64,000 nucleotides of DNA from Pogona vitticeps. Taxonomy: Eukaryota > Chordata > Lepidosauria > Squamata > Agamidae. The stretch covers positions 58,995,447 through 59,059,446 of the forward strand of contig NC_135783.1 of assembly GCF_051106095.1 (NCBI RefSeq), in the 5' to 3' direction. Under the pieces are notes generated by a model. The model ran no database searches. It saw only the letters and a list, made by a program, of their open reading frames with translations, and was not told the DNA's origin. Within the stretch, counting starts at the first letter, position 1. Each line of letters begins with the position of its first letter. Of this stretch, positions 43,909 through 56,762 are shown one piece after another. The translations under genes were made by a program, and so were the position numbers.

Positions 43909-46900
43909 TAGGCATCCTTCAGTCTCGAGAGACTATGGTAACGTGCTCTGTATGGAGGACTTGGAACAGCGTCTTGTGTGGCTGAGAAAGCCAATTGGAG
44001 AGTGACAATCCTTTCCACACTGAAGACAAATACTATCTGTCCCCTGTCCAGCTCACTGATTTTGAAGGTTTTGGGACTGCTTCTTTGCATTGGCCTGCTG
44101 GACAAGTGTCTCTTCAAAACAGGAGAAGCGATGATGCAACGCCTGCCTCCAGGCTGAATGCTCAGACGTCAAAGTTTCCCATTTGTTGAGGCCCATTCCT
44201 AAGGCCTTCAGATCCTGCTTGCAGATACAGTGGTGCTTCGCTTAGCGACATTAATTCATTCTGCAAAAATCGCTGCAGAACGAAAATGTCGCTATGCGAT
44301 ATTAAAAAGCCCATAGAAACGCAATGAAACCCCTTCAATGTGTTCCTATGGGCTTAAAACTCACTGTTGAGCGAAGATCCTCCATAGCACCACCATTTTC
44401 GGTGCCTCTAAAGCGAGGAATCCATCCCTAAACAGAGCGGGCGGCCATGTTTTTTTTCCAGTGGCCATTTTGAAACCGCCGATCAGCTGTGCGGAAATGG
44501 GGGCTTTGTGATGATCGCTTCTCTGCGATCATCGCAAAACAAAAATACCCCAAAGAGAACATCGCAAAGCGTCACTAAGCGATTTCGTCGCTAAACGGAG
44601 CGATCGCTAAGTGAGGCACCACTGTATCCTTGTATCGCAGCTGTGGTCTCCCTCTGAGGCAATTTCCCTGCACTAATTCTCCATACAGGAGATCATCTGA
44701 AATCTGACCATCAGCCATTCTCACGACATGCCTGAGCCAACGTAGACATTGCTGTTTCAGTAATGTATACATGCTAAAAATTTCAGCTCGTTCTAGGACT
44801 ACTCTATTTGGAACTTTGTCCTGCCAGGTGATACCAAAAACACATATGGAACGTGTTCAGCTTCCTCTCTTGCCATGCACAAAGGGTCCAGGACTCATTG
44901 CAGTACAGGAGTGTACTCAGGACACAGACTCTATAGACCTGGATCTTGGTCAGCTTCTTATTAAGCCACACTCTCTTTGTGAGTCTAGAGAACATGGTAG
45001 CTGCTTTGCCAATGTGTTTATTCAGCTCAACATCCAGAGAGAGAGCGTCAGAGGTTGTTGAGCCAAGGTACACAAAGTCATGAACAACCTCCAATTCTTG
45101 TGTGGATATGGTAATAGAGAGAGATGAGTCCTGGCCCATGACTTGTTTTCTTCCAGCTGGTTGTTAGACCAAAATCTTGGCAGGCCTTACTAAAATGATT
45201 CATCAGTTGTTGGAGGTCTTCAGCAGAATGGGCAACAACAGCTGCATCATTGGCGAAGAGGAAGTCCCGCATGCATTTCAGCTGGACTTTGGTCTTCACT
45301 CTCAATCTAGAGAGATTGAAGAGCTTTCTATCTGATCTAGTCTGGAGATAGACACCTTCTGTTGCAGTTCCAAAGGCGTGCTTCAGACTCCCAAACAGGG
45401 CTGGCCCTGTTTCACTCCGCTTCGGATGTCAAAGGGATCTGATGCTGAGCCATCAAAATCTACAGTGCCCTTCATTTCCTCATGAAATGACTGATGATGT
45501 TAAGGAGTCAAGGTGCAAATCCAGTCTTGGGAAGTATTTTGAAAAGGCCATCCCAGCTAACCAAATCAAAGGCCTTTGTGAGATCTATGAAGGCCACAAA
45601 GAATGGCTGTCATTGTTCCCTACATTTCTCCTGCAACTATCGGAGGGGAATATCATGTCAGTGGTGGATCTATTAGCTCTAAATCCACACTGTGATTCTG
45701 GATAGACTCTGTCTGCAAGCACCTGGAGTCTGTTCAGCACAACACGGGCAAGCAGCTTCCCCACAACACTGAGAAGAGAGATACCACGGTAGTTATTTCA
45801 GTCGCCCCAGTCTCCTTTGTTCTTATACAATGTGACAATGTTTGCATTCTTCATGTCCTGTGGTACTCCACCATCCCTCCAGCAAAGACAAAAGATTTCA
45901 TACAGCTCGGTAGTGATGGTCTCTTTACAGCACTTCAGCAGGGACGTTATCCTTCCCAGGTGCCTTGCTGGAGGTGAGGGAATCCACGGCAGCTTTTATT
46001 TCTGCTAAAGTTGGTTTGCTGTCCAACTCTTCCAAGACAGGCAGACACTCAATGTTATTTAATGCCTCTTCGGTTACTACATTCTCTCTGGAATATAGCT
46101 CAGAGTAGTGCTGCACCCAGCATTCCATCTGCTGTGCTCGGTCCTGGATGATCACGTCTGTAGCAGACTTCAAAGGAGCAGATTTCTTCTGGATTGGACC
46201 TAAAGCCTGCTTGATACTGTCATACATTTCCTTGATGTTACCTGTATTGTAATACCAAGAAGGCTAGAATGCCTAGTGAGAATCAAATCGAGCTGATGCC
46301 AATGCTTGAATCTTGGATGTCTCCAGGAAACTCTGTGTTGAAGCTTCGTATTAAAGAATGTGTTGTTGACACAGAGACCACAATAACAGCAAAACTCCAG
46401 CAAGTTTTGGCCATTTTTGTTCATCTTCCCAATGCCAAAATGGCCTAGACAAGTGGGCCAAGAATTGTTATCAGCACCAACTCTAGTGTTAAAGTCTCTG
46501 AGAATGAACAGTGGCTCTCTCTCGGGGATTTTTTATAGTAGCTGCCAGATCGTCATAGAATTTGTCTTTGACTTCTTTTGTGGATGACAGTGTTGGTGCA
46601 TATGCACTAATGAGGGTGACTGGTTCCCTGATGAGTGGAGCTGCAGAGACAGGATTCTTTCACTCCCCACGGTATATGGAACAATGGATCCCAGCAGAGT
46701 ATTTCTGACCACAAAGCCAATACGATGTTCCCTGGTCTCATTCGATGGTTTTCCCTGCCAGAAGAATGGGAAGTTTTTTTCTTCGACAGATCTCGTGTCT
46801 GGCAATCTTGTCTCTTGCAGGGCAACAATGTCCCTCTGCAATCTAATCAGTTCCATGTCAATGACAGCTGTCTTGTGCTCGTCGTCTGTTTCCTGCAGGT

Positions 46901-47480
46901 CGTCAGAAAAGCCAGGGGTCATTGTCCAAACATTCCAGGTGCCGAACTCTCAGGCAGACATTTTCTTCTGATTGTTTCATGGTGCAGGGTTATCAATCTG
47001 CTTGTCGGCTTTCACCCTAAACCCCACGTACCCCATGAGGTTAACAGACCGTGGCAAGGTAACACTTTACTGGCTGGGGACTGCCCAGCTTAAAGCGGGT
47101 GATAGCTACCTAGTGGGGTGCAATGACCTCTCCCTCATCAGGAGTAGCCCCTGGTGTCATGCTCTACACCAATCAAGCAAAGACTTATAACCAGTAACTG
47201 CTACTTCCAGTGTTGTTTCGATGCTGTATGCGAAGCTGGAGTGTCCTCTCCAGAGCACGAAGCCTGGGTAAAATATGGAGCATAGGCTGTTACCCAAGCA
47301 CCAAATCCCCCATTTCCACATTGCTGAAATAGTCCAATGGAAAGGCAAGAGCCAATACAATTGGTTCCAGCTATGTCGCAGGAGTTGCCAGAACGACACA
47401 AACTGCCTCCAGGACTCTGGCTCCAGATTTTGCCTTGAGGTTTACTCCTGAAGCATTTTCCATCAGTGGATATAGCCACA
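43909..47480 (-). mobile_element. Decayed APE-type LINE, nearly full length, clade unassigned
   Basis: Runs on the minus strand from a 5' region at about 47480 to a sharp 3' end, ACTGAAGGATGCC, at about 43909. In order: non-coding 5' part (47200-47480); endonuclease pieces (TMTPGFSDDLQETDDEHKTA, IVALQETRLPD, GKMNKNGQNLLEF, SWRHPRFKHWHQLDLIL) at about 46290-46960; RT pieces (VDSLTSSKAPGKDNVPAEVL at about 45930, MRDFLFANDAAVVAHSAEDL at about 45200); and C-terminal LEVVHDFVYLGST, STLLYCNESWTL, QQCLRWLRHVVRMADG. The YxDD-type site reads FANDA, and several frameshifts are present, so it is dead. A mariner-type MITE (44228-44624) interrupts it. I recognise the family from other sauropsids but cannot fix the clade. 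Confidence 0.75.
44228..44624. mobile_element. Mariner-type MITE inserted in the LINE, TA target site
   Basis: 397-bp element with ends CAGTGGTGCTTCGCTTAGCG and GCTAAGTGAGGCACCACTG, TA on both sides. Removing it joins CTTGCAGATA to TCCTTGTATC, restoring the LINE line. Inner TTAGCGAC/GTCGCTAA-type units repeat near both ends, and GATGATCGCTTCTCTGCGATCATC is an internal hairpin. The MITE is younger than the LINE it entered. Confidence 0.8.
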
Positions 47481-47631
47481 AGGTAGTGGAGGTTTGAAAT
47501 CAGTGTTTTCCTTCTCCTAGATTGGCTGCCTTCCTAGGCTGACGAGCCCCACCTACCCAGCTCTGTATTCTACCTAAACACAAAATTAATAGTTGATCTA
47601 GTCCATTGTCTGTTGTTAATTTTTAAAAAAC

Positions 47632-47633
<2 letters not shown>

Positions 47634-47727
<94 letters not shown>
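47634..47727. repeat. (GATT)n microsatellite
   Basis: About 23 uninterrupted ATTG/GATT units. Confidence 0.97.
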
Positions 47728-47728
<1 letters not shown>

Positions 47729-49168
47729 CTCATGATACGTAACACTCTTTTTTGGGAATATATGGATTTGTGATCTGTGAAAAGTTTTAGTGTGTTAACG
47801 GGCCAGACTGTAACTAAATCTCTCTCATCAATTTAAATATATAGTTCTGTTTGCAGCATTGAGATACTTTTTAGGAAGTTTTTTAAAATCATTTTTTCTG
47901 ACTGGGGAATTCTGGGAGTTGTACTCCAAAAACACAAAGTTGCACACTTCTTTTATTATGTCTTAATAGGGGTGGACCTGATAATGACATGTTAAAAGGA
48001 CTGTAAAACTCCTCACTTGTAGGAAGACACTCTACTATTATGAAGGTTACAACCCCCCCCCCCAAATAAAACAAGCATTATACTGCACCCCATACACAGT
48101 ATCAGTGATCCTTCACCATTGACTAAGCTCACTGATAGGATCTGTAGTCCTATATAGAACAGGAAGGAAGGTGGTAATTGTCTCATCAAGTGCTATCCAG
48201 TGTTATAACAAGAAAGGTAGACTTCCAGGAGATGGACTAGCCAATCAAGTAGCTCTGCTCAGCCTAAAGAACCAGAACGATTCACGTTAATGAAGGGATA
48301 ATGGTAGAGGAAACCAACAGACAGTTCAGATTGGCTTGGGTAGAGTACATCAACCAGTTTGGGCAATTAGCTTGCAATCCTATTCTTGCTTAGTATGCCC
48401 CGGGCCAGTCAAATGAAACACGGCTCTCTTCTCCAACACCTTGCTGCCACCATCCAGCACCTGCTCCCTGAAGTCACTGTCTCACTCTGCCTAAAAGTAA
48501 GACTGGTCCTGGTCATGAGAACAAATTGCCCAGGATACACTAAGCCAATATTATGTACAGAAACCACTAGAAAATATAATTTGAATGAGATTTTTCAAAC
48601 AGGTATTTTGGGGGCTGAGTAGATGTGGGGTGGGGGGCTGGGGTTGACCATGAAATCTTGGGGTGAGGTGCTGTCTGCCTGTCAGTGCTACAAGCTATCC
48701 TCTGACTTTTCTTCAAATCTCTCCACAGAAATAGTACAGATCTTTTCCAACCTGAAATGGACAGCCCGTTGAATTTCCTCTTTGGGACATTAGGCTGTGC
48801 TACCTGTGAGTCTTAAGTTGGACCTTGGAGATGGAAAGATCAAGCTGAGCTTTCAGCTCTGTTGGATGAGCCACTGCTTTCCATCCATTCTGTGATGTAT
48901 GAACCTAGCCATCTGCAAACCAGGGCTTTGCAGTTATCTGGACCTCTACTCCTAAGAGGTCAACTTGTGGTCCAGGGTGATTCTGTCAGATCTGGCAGGC
49001 TGTCTCTCTAGCCAAGAGGACTAGAAATGACAACAATGTCTGCTTCCCTTTCATGATATGGTTATGTCAGACTTCATCTTTTTCTCCCAAAACATAGAAC
49101 TGCAGATCAGCAACTTACTATTTGGGCTTGGGGCCAGGGTATCTGAAACATGATTCCTTCCTATAGCA
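47728..49168. other. No gene seen
   Basis: GGGGAATTCTGGGAGTTGTACTCC at about 47903 is a MITE arm without a clear partner. A C run lies at 48053-48063. The rest is anonymous DNA. Confidence 0.4.
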
Positions 49169-49425
49169 TAGGCATCCTTCAGTCTCGAGAGACTATGGTA
49201 ACATGCTCTGAATCGAGGAGTATCCTCTCCAGAGCATGAAGCCCGGGTAAGGTAATATGGAGGATAGGCTGCTACCCAAGCAGCAGATCCCCCCTCTCCA
49301 CATTGCTGAAATGGTCCAATGGAAAGGCAAGAGCCAATACAACAGGTTCCAGCAATGTCGCAGGAGTTGGCAGAACGACACATGCTGCCTTCGGGACTCC
49401 AGCTCCGGATGCCTGCCTAGAAAAT
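49169..49425 (-). mobile_element. Two-ended short derivative of the APE-type LINE
   Basis: About 250 bp that joins the last 40-50 bp of the LINE 3' end (GGCATCCTTCAGTCTCGAGA, GACTATGGTAAC; same as 43911-43942) directly to the LINE 5' region (CCTCTCCAGAGCATGAAGCC, CATTGCTGAAATGGTCCAATG, AGCCAATACAACAGG; same as 47243-47430). All coding sequence between is absent. I infer a non-autonomous element made of both LINE ends, comparable in design to the trypanosome RIME/ingi pair. Confidence 0.75.
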
Positions 49426-50737
49426 GAGGTCTTTAGGCCTTGTTGTGGGTCTTGCCACCACATGAGGCAGTATTGGTTGGTGAGTTCACAAGACAGGGCT
49501 TTCTGTATAGCAGCCCCCTTGATTGTGAAAATCCATCCTGAGGGAAGATAGGTTAGCTTCCTGCTCTGCTAAGCTTCTGGTAGGCAGCCAAAAATATCAT
49601 ATTTTGTGCGGCCATCGGTTATTAAACATTGTTTTTTAAAATGGTCTTAAATCTTGTTTAAATAATATATATATTTTGCTCTTCATTTGTTTCGGGATCC
49701 CTGGTACACAGAAAAATGATGATGAAGAATTAACAGAAGCAATCAATTGCATTTGCCTGTTGTGTACTGAAATGGCTGGACCTAGATTTGGGCTGCGCCA
49801 GTCCTAGAAAGTTCAACTGCATAGGAAGCAAATGAGTTAAACAGGTTTTGAACTGCTTTAAATATGTACTGCAGACATGCCCTTGTAATTCACTACGGAA
49901 ATGCATCAAGAGGCAGTTTTTGTGTAAAAAGATGTCTGTTAATTGCAGTAAGAAATACTGAAAAAATTAAGATAAAAGGAAAATGCTCTGAACCACAAAT
50001 GGTTACATGCCCTGATGTTGTTAAAAAAAAGAAAAAGGAAAAGAAAGCGAAATATCTGTTGTTTCCTCTTCTCACAACAATCCAGGCCTTTACTCCTCCT
50101 CTACGATTCTGTGGTAGTCTGGGCACAGAGATAAACAGGTGTGACTCTGCATATCTTTTGTGGCTTACTTGACCAGGCACATGAGCATTAACTCTTTGGC
50201 TTTTGCACAACTAACCTAGCAGAATAAAAGGGAGGGCATTTTGCTCAGGATAAAGACGTAGAGAGCAGTAATGAATTTAAACAGATAAATGTGTCCCTGC
50301 ATTGGAATAAAGGCAGGGTATAAATGAAATTAATTCAAAAATATTTTTGAAAGCAACATTTAAAAAGCTGCAGAAGGTCTAGCAGTTTTAGAAAAGCTAC
50401 CTATGTGTTGTGTTGTGTCTCTTGTGGGTTTGGTAAGATTTAAAGTGTAGTAATGGCTGTGATGAGTGCTCTCACACAGTGCTGTGTACGAGAGACTGAG
50501 AATACTGTGGCTCTCCAAATGCAAATGGCTTGCAACTCCCATCAGCTCTGTACAGGGATGATGGGAGCGATAATTCAACCCGAGAGGCATACCGTCCTTA
50601 CCCTTGCACTAGAAAAAGAGTACAAATAAAACTTGTGTCAATTTGATTTTTCCATGAAAAGCAGGCACTAGCAAACAAACCCAATGGTTGACTATAACTT
50701 ACCTCTACATACAGGAATACTATTTCCATCTTCTGTG
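49426..50737. other. No gene seen
   Basis: Single-copy-looking. A decayed MITE arm pair occurs near 50528-50575 (TGCAACTCCCATCAGCTCTG / GATGATGGGAGCGAT). No coding support for short frames. Confidence 0.4.
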
Positions 50738-50862
50738 GAGCTTGGGAAAGTTGCTTTTTGGGATTTCACCTCCAAGGACCTCCTGAGTCATCATGGCTAT
50801 TGACTATGCTGGCTAAGGCATTCTGGGAGTTCTTGTCCAAAAAAGCAAATTTCCTAAGTTCC
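50738..50862. mobile_element. MITE with GAGCTTGGGAAAGTT ends
   Basis: Inverted ends GAGCTTGGGAAAGTTGCTTTT and AAAGCAAATTTCCTAAGTTC, with inner TTTGGGATTTCACCTCC and GCATTCTGGGAGTTCTTGTCC. Same family as 52418-52543. Superfamily probably hAT; no target repeat identified. Confidence 0.6.
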
Positions 50863-52417
50863 ACATTGTGCACGCATACAGTCCTCTGCCCAGTGTTCAC
50901 AAACATATACTGTGTAATTTAAGTATGACTACACCGACCAGTGGTGTGTCTGCTTGCTCTTATACATCACACCTTTCCTTACTCACCATATCTGGCAATC
51001 CTTCCTTCTCTGTCAGGCCCTTATGACCTCTCAGAGCAGACATGAATCATCAAGCCATGCATCATAAAAGCTTTCTTAAACCAAGCTCTTCCTTGAACAA
51101 CTCACTTCCCAACCCCCACTGCCAAAGCATGGTAACTAACCAGTGATCAAGGAGAAGTTGTATTGCAAGGTTTCCTGAGTTTACTTTTTAAGCAAAACAA
51201 GCTCTGCAACAGACACTTTTTTTGCAATAATGAAATGAGACTTGCTGGGATAGGGAACATTTAGCTTCTTCACCTCACAGAAACTCCAGTCAGCATGGAA
51301 AATAAGGAGGAACTCTGGAATTAGCTATACAAATTTATCTAGAGAACCACATGTTCTCCACCCCTTATCTGGGGTGGCTTCTGGCATGTTTCAGAGCTTA
51401 CATTGTCTCTCTCTTATAATGAGAATGATCAGAATTAACCAAGGAAGCTGCTCTATGATCACCATTGGTTCACCTGTGGTACTTCAGTTTTGGAACACTC
51501 TTTTGGAGCTCTGACTGGTGTCCGTGTTGGCCTTTTAAACTACATTTTGAAGGAACTGTGATCATGGGTTGAATAATCCATGGATTTCTGTACACAAATT
51601 TACTTTGTTGAATTGATTTAAATTGACTTAAAATAATTAGGTTTTCTGTTTTATCATCTCTTTCACACCCTGATGTTCTAGATCATAGGTCGGAAAACAG
51701 GGGTAAATTACCCCAAATGGAGTAAAAGTGAAAATCCTGGGGGTAATGAGCAGAGTGCTGCCCCCTCCCCCCTCCCTCCCACCCCCACCCTCTGCAGAAT
51801 CTAGATATAAGATGCAATACAAAGAGCTAAACAAATGAATAAATAAATCAGTAAGTTAGTAATTACTTGCTGTATAATGACAAGATCCAGGAGTTCAAGT
51901 AGTTGTGTCTTTCAAAGGCAATGATGATGATGATGATGACTTTTAGTCTAGAACAGTGGTTTCCAAACCAGGGCGCCAGACACGTATGGGCAATGGCAAG
52001 GGGTAAGTCAAGTAGGTATGCTTGTTCAATCTCATTGGTTAGTATCCTGTTCAATATTTACGGCACACCAGGTTTCTCCTGTGAAAGTTGCCCTAAGAAC
52101 CTGCTGAAGTGCTAGTCATGTGCCTTGCATACAAGTAGCATCTTGTTAGATCAAGAGCTACTGGGCATTTCACAGGGTAGCCTCTGCAAAAGTTTCTTCT
52201 GAGGATCTTCGAGTCCTTAGGAAAAGCCTTGGATGTTGTGCCAGGAAGGAGGGGCTGGAGTTGGAGCAGCAGAGCTGGTTAAAACTGAGTGGAGACAATA
52301 TGGAGGGAGAAGGGAGGGGCAGGAAAGTTCTATGCTAAGGGAGGATTACCACTCACATAACTTGGGCACTGACTTATTTTTAAAAGCACCCTAAAGGTCC
52401 CAGGTGCCATACAATCA
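50863..52417. other. No gene seen
   Basis: Contains a G-poor, C-rich run at about 51764-51789, a (GAT)n run at 51922-51939, and a possible hAT left end CAGTGGTTTCCAAACC at 51955 without a recognisable right end. Confidence 0.4.
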
Positions 52418-52543
52418 AGAGCTTGGGAAAGTGACTTTTTTGGACCGCACCTCCCAGAATTCCCCCAGTCAGCCTATCCAACAGCAGGGCTGACTGAAGG
52501 AGTCTGCAAACTGTAGTTCAAAAACATACCGTTCCCAAGCTCT
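52418..52543. mobile_element. MITE with AGAGCTTGGGAAAGT ends
   Basis: 126-bp palindrome: AGAGCTTGGGAAAGTGACTT at the left and TACCGTTCCCAAGCTCT at the right, inner CACCTCCCAGAATTCCCCC opposite CAAACTGTAGTTC. No clear target repeat. Confidence 0.65.
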
Positions 52544-53504
52544 ATGTAGAACAATAATGAAAAAAACACAAGGCTTGACCCATAGGTTTAGAACTAAAAG
52601 TTAATCACAAATTATTCTGTTTGGTGGAATAAAAAAACTGTATGTAAGGAAGAATGATATCATGCTTGGAACCTGTTTCTCATTTAGAAGTACTCTCCCT
52701 TGAATTCAGCTAATCTAAATATGTCATAGGGAGATCATAACCCATTTTATTCATTTTAAATGCATTTTATGTAGTTTTTTTTAAAAAGGATGCATTTAAC
52801 TCCTGTTGCTTTTATAAAATATTTATTGTGAATCAGATTTGTTCATACAGTCCTTCAGAAGCTTCTATTTGTTTTGCTGTACTGTATTGTGTTTTGCATT
52901 TAGGAATACTTTTTCAGCTGGCTCTAATGATGGTAATTAACAATAATGTCAGGCCCCACTTATCAAAAAATAACATCATTCCTATGTAACAGATACTGAA
53001 TGCATTGGTATTTTCCAAAATTCTGTGCTTGATCCAAAACCTGTATCTCAAAATTACTTTCATACAATTCAACAGATGAGGTTCGACTGCACACCTTAAT
53101 TATTCAAGTGTGATGATGGTATCAGTTGTTGCTGGAAGCAAGCAAAGAGATTTTTGGCGCAAGAAACAGCATCTATAATAAGGAGAAAACATCATTTGAT
53201 GTAAAGAGCATCATTAATTTCAGTGCAGAGGGGGGGGGAAACAATAAATCAATGCCTCACATACTAAAAAGAAAAAATAAATAAAGGACATTTCTGAAAA
53301 TGAGACCCAATAAGAAATCTGGGACAGTAACTGATCAAACTGGTCTTGTGTCTGCAGGGGGTGCAAGAGGCTAATTGCCCCAAGGAATCATACATTCACA
53401 TATTTATTTTAATATTTACAGGCAGATGTATTTCCATCCAGGCCTGTTCTCTGAAATTATCAGGTTTCCATACATAAAACGTAATAGTTAAAAAAAGAAC
53501 ATCT
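52544..53504. other. No gene seen
   Basis: AT-rich anonymous sequence; a G run at 53230-53238. Confidence 0.4.
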
Positions 53505-54980
53505 TTGTTGTTCATATTGCTCTCATGGTGGTGTGCCATTAAGTCACCTCCAACTTTTGGTGATCCTATGAGTGACCTCCAAAATGTCCTGTACTCAACA
53601 GTCCAGCTTAGCTCTTGTAAACTCAAGCCTGTGGCTTCCTTTAGGGGTCAATCCATTTCACATTTAGTCTTCCTCTTTTCCTGCTGCCCTCGGCTTTTCC
53701 TAGCATTCTTGTCTTCTCCAGAGAATCTTGCTTTCTTGTGATGTGTCCAATGTATGACACTCTCAGTTTCACCATTTATGCTGCCAGAAATCGTTCAGGC
53801 TTCATTTGCTCCAGTTCTGCATCTTTCTGGACGTCCAGGGTATCTGCAAAGCTCTCTTCCAGCACCACATTTCAAATGAAGTTTTTCCCCCCTCTGTCAG
53901 CTTTCTTTACTGTCCAGCTTTCATGCCCATACAAACATAGGGACTGGGAATACAATAGTGTGAATGATCTGTGCCTTGGTCTCCGGTGACATATCCTTAC
54001 ACCTGATGATCTTTCCTAGTTCCTTCATTACTGCCTTTCCTAGTCTCAGTTTTCTTCTGATTTCTTAGTTGCTGTTTTCTTCTGGATTGACAACTGAACT
54101 ACCATTTACAAAATTTCAATTCCTTCATTGTCAACATTAAAGTTGTGTAGTTCTTCTGTAATAATTATTATCGTTTCCTTAATTTTCAACTGCAGTTCTG
54201 CTTTGGCACTTTCTTCCTTCACTTTTTATCAGATGTCATTTTACATCATTACTGCTTTCTGTTGGTAAAATTGTGTCATCAGATTATCTTAAATTCTTGA
54301 TGTTTTCTCCACCAAGTTTCACCCCTCCTTCATTTGAATCTAAGTCCAGTTTTCTGCATGTTAACCATAGAGACTGAGCAGATAAGAAGATAAAATGTAG
54401 GCTTGACTGACTCTTTTGCCAAACCATTCTGTCTCTCCATATTCTGTCCTAATGGTACCGTCTTGTCCACAATACAGATTAAGCATCAGGACAATCAGAT
54501 GCTGAGGCACACCCATTTATTTCAGAACAACCCATAGCTTCTCATGATCCACATAGTCAAAGGCTTTGTTGTAGTCTATAAAACGCATACTGATCGCCTT
54601 CTGAAATTCTTTGCTGTGCCCCAGTAGTCAGCAGATATTTGAAGTCTCATCCTAAGTGCATTTTCCTTTTAACTTCAACTTAACATCCAACTTAAACATC
54701 AGGCGTTTCTCACTCCATATACAGTTAAAGCCTTTGTCGCAATGTCTTGAGCATCAATCTGCTTGTACAGAAAACTAGAGCAACGGTCCTATATTTACTC
54801 TGGCATCTCCTTTCTTGAGGGTTAGAATGTATATTGAATGTTTCCAGTCTGTGGGCCATTTTTTTTTTTGTATTCCATATAGAACTAGAGTAAGCCTTGT
54901 TATTTCCCCTACTGGGACCTGAAGGCAAGTTTGGAACTTGCAATAGTGATGCCATTTCTTTAGATATGAAGACTGTCATT
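53505..54980 (-). pseudogene. Old RTE-type LINE relic
   Basis: On the minus strand the order of BovB-like motifs is recognisable in many broken frames. First comes SKYRTVALVFCTSRLMLKTLRQRL (about 54725-54800), the relic of NYRTIALISHASKVMLKIL. Then RLGKAVMKELGKII and the AWKLDSKES line (about 53900-54060), a relic of SESWTVKKAD. Last is SLQELSWTVEYRTFWRSLIGS (about 53570-53626), a relic of NLTQLREAVEDRRAWRALVHG. It is much older than the BovB copies here. The 3' end ACCAAAAGTTGGAGGTGACTT resembles the tails of the tRNA-SINEs at 15962 and 61400. Confidence 0.65.
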
Positions 54981-56684
54981 TCCGCTTTGTAAATAAGAGT
55001 GTAATAGGAGTAATGAAAATGGAAACAATGTTAAATAATATTTCAGTATTTATGGTTGGGTACAATCATAAACAGATTACATTGCATAAGATTTTAGGAT
55101 TTTTAAAGACTGTGCTAAATTTTTATTGAACCTCTTGGTCCCCCCCCCCCCCAAACTCAAATTCAGCATTCTCTACTGTGCAAACACTTGCCCGTTACAT
55201 TAAATTAAAATAAATTGCAAAATGTGGTATGCTGTTTACTTCCTGATATGACTTCCAAGAATGGGGATGGGAGTACTGAACTGGCAAAAGTGTCTTTAAT
55301 TGCAAAGAAGGGGCATTAAACAACTATATGAACATGTCATTAACTTTTCTGCTGAAAGCCAGGTGGAATGTTGGCTGGCTCATATCTTACCTGTTTGAGC
55401 TCCATGATGCTGCCAGCATTTCTGGTTTACACCATTTACAGCTCTTCCTACCTTTATGAAACATTTTGAGGTTCAAAAGAGGTATCACATTTTCTTTTTT
55501 AAAAAAAAATAAGGAACACCAACTTTGTTCTTGAAAATGGAGAAAACATTAACATTCAGCTCATGACCTGTCTCATCACCATTAGAGGTCTGCAAATAAG
55601 AATTACCATTTTATGTACTGATCGTGCTTTACCTTCTTTTTCTTTCACCTGTCCTTTACCTCCAGCTCGCCGCTTTTTTCCTGCCCCCTATAACTGGAGT
55701 TCTCCACCACAATGACATGAAATATACAAAAATGACACAAGAAGTCAACTTAACAAGTTTTATTTGGCATAATCTCTCATGGACTCTAGCCCATGCGTTC
55801 AAATACATGCAGTTTGTTGGGCAAAAGGAATAGCAGCCAATGCAGGGCAGTGTGAGCACTAGAACACATACACACCCACACAGGCGGTCAAGCGAGCACT
55901 CATATATACACAAAAACACAGACTTTCCCTCAGGCTCTCCCTTCCCCTCACCCCATTCACTCACTTCACCACTCAGCTGATTTGCAGAAAAAAATATACC
56001 CTTTGTACCAGCTGCTCCTTCCTTGCATGCCTGTTTTCAAACCTGTGCAATTGGCTTATTCACTCATAGTTATTCATGCATGGGCTCTCTCTTTCCCCAT
56101 ACAATGTGTGAGACTGAGAGTTTGGGAGGAGGAATGGGAGAGCTGGAGGAAGCCTGACCCCAGGGCGGGGCAGTGTCCAGCCTCCACTGTACACAATCCA
56201 GCAAGTCCTTGTATGACCCATGGTATGTCCTATGCATTTAAACACATTTCTTTAGCTCTAACTAACAAAGGGATCAAGTCTGCTCTCAGCAAGGCTGGTG
56301 GAAATTTGTCATTAGCTTCAAAGAGCATCAGGCCAAGTGGGGAACACAAAGCATCTGCATTTACCTATTATCCTCTCTTTTACCCTGGCATCTGTTATCT
56401 CAGTGTGAGTCTATGTTTATGCTGTAATTATGACTCATGGGGAAAAAACCCTTTAGGTAGAATTAACAAGGAAGAGTAGCTTGAATATTACTGAAATGAG
56501 AGAAGTTAACTTTTAATTCTGTATAGTAATTGAAAGAAGGATATATTATAATTTAAACTAGATAGCACTTGGAATGAGGATGCCCCAGCCATTCTTCTGT
56601 GAATGACTTTTAAATATACTGTGTATTAAAAGATATTTCTACTATATATTGTTCTTTATCAGCTACTCCATTCTAAAAATAAAG
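54981..56684. other. No gene seen
   Basis: A C run at 55140-55152 and CACACACCCACACAGG near 55870. A 165-codon frame at 55982-56479 has no domain, signal or repeat support and is probably chance. Confidence 0.4.
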
Positions 56685-56762
56685 AATAAAAAACAGTGAA
56701 CACAATAACAATTAAAATCAAAATTAGACATCAACTAAAATAAATTAGCAATGGAGTAAAAA
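56685..56762. repeat. Outer inverted arm, left of DIRS
   Basis: AATAAAAAACAGTGAACACA through GCAATGGAGTAAA is nearly the exact reverse complement of 59851-59925. The two arms lie immediately outside the DIRS termini. The sequence has no other resemblance I know. Confidence 0.8.

Noticed and set aside
46635-47093. 152-codon plus-strand frame
   Set aside because: Antisense to the endonuclease part of the decayed LINE, whose motifs read on the minus strand.
55982-56479. 165-codon plus-strand frame as a host exon
   Set aside because: No domain, no codon pattern, ends inside AT-rich DNA, no plausible splice neighbours; expected by chance in 64 kb.
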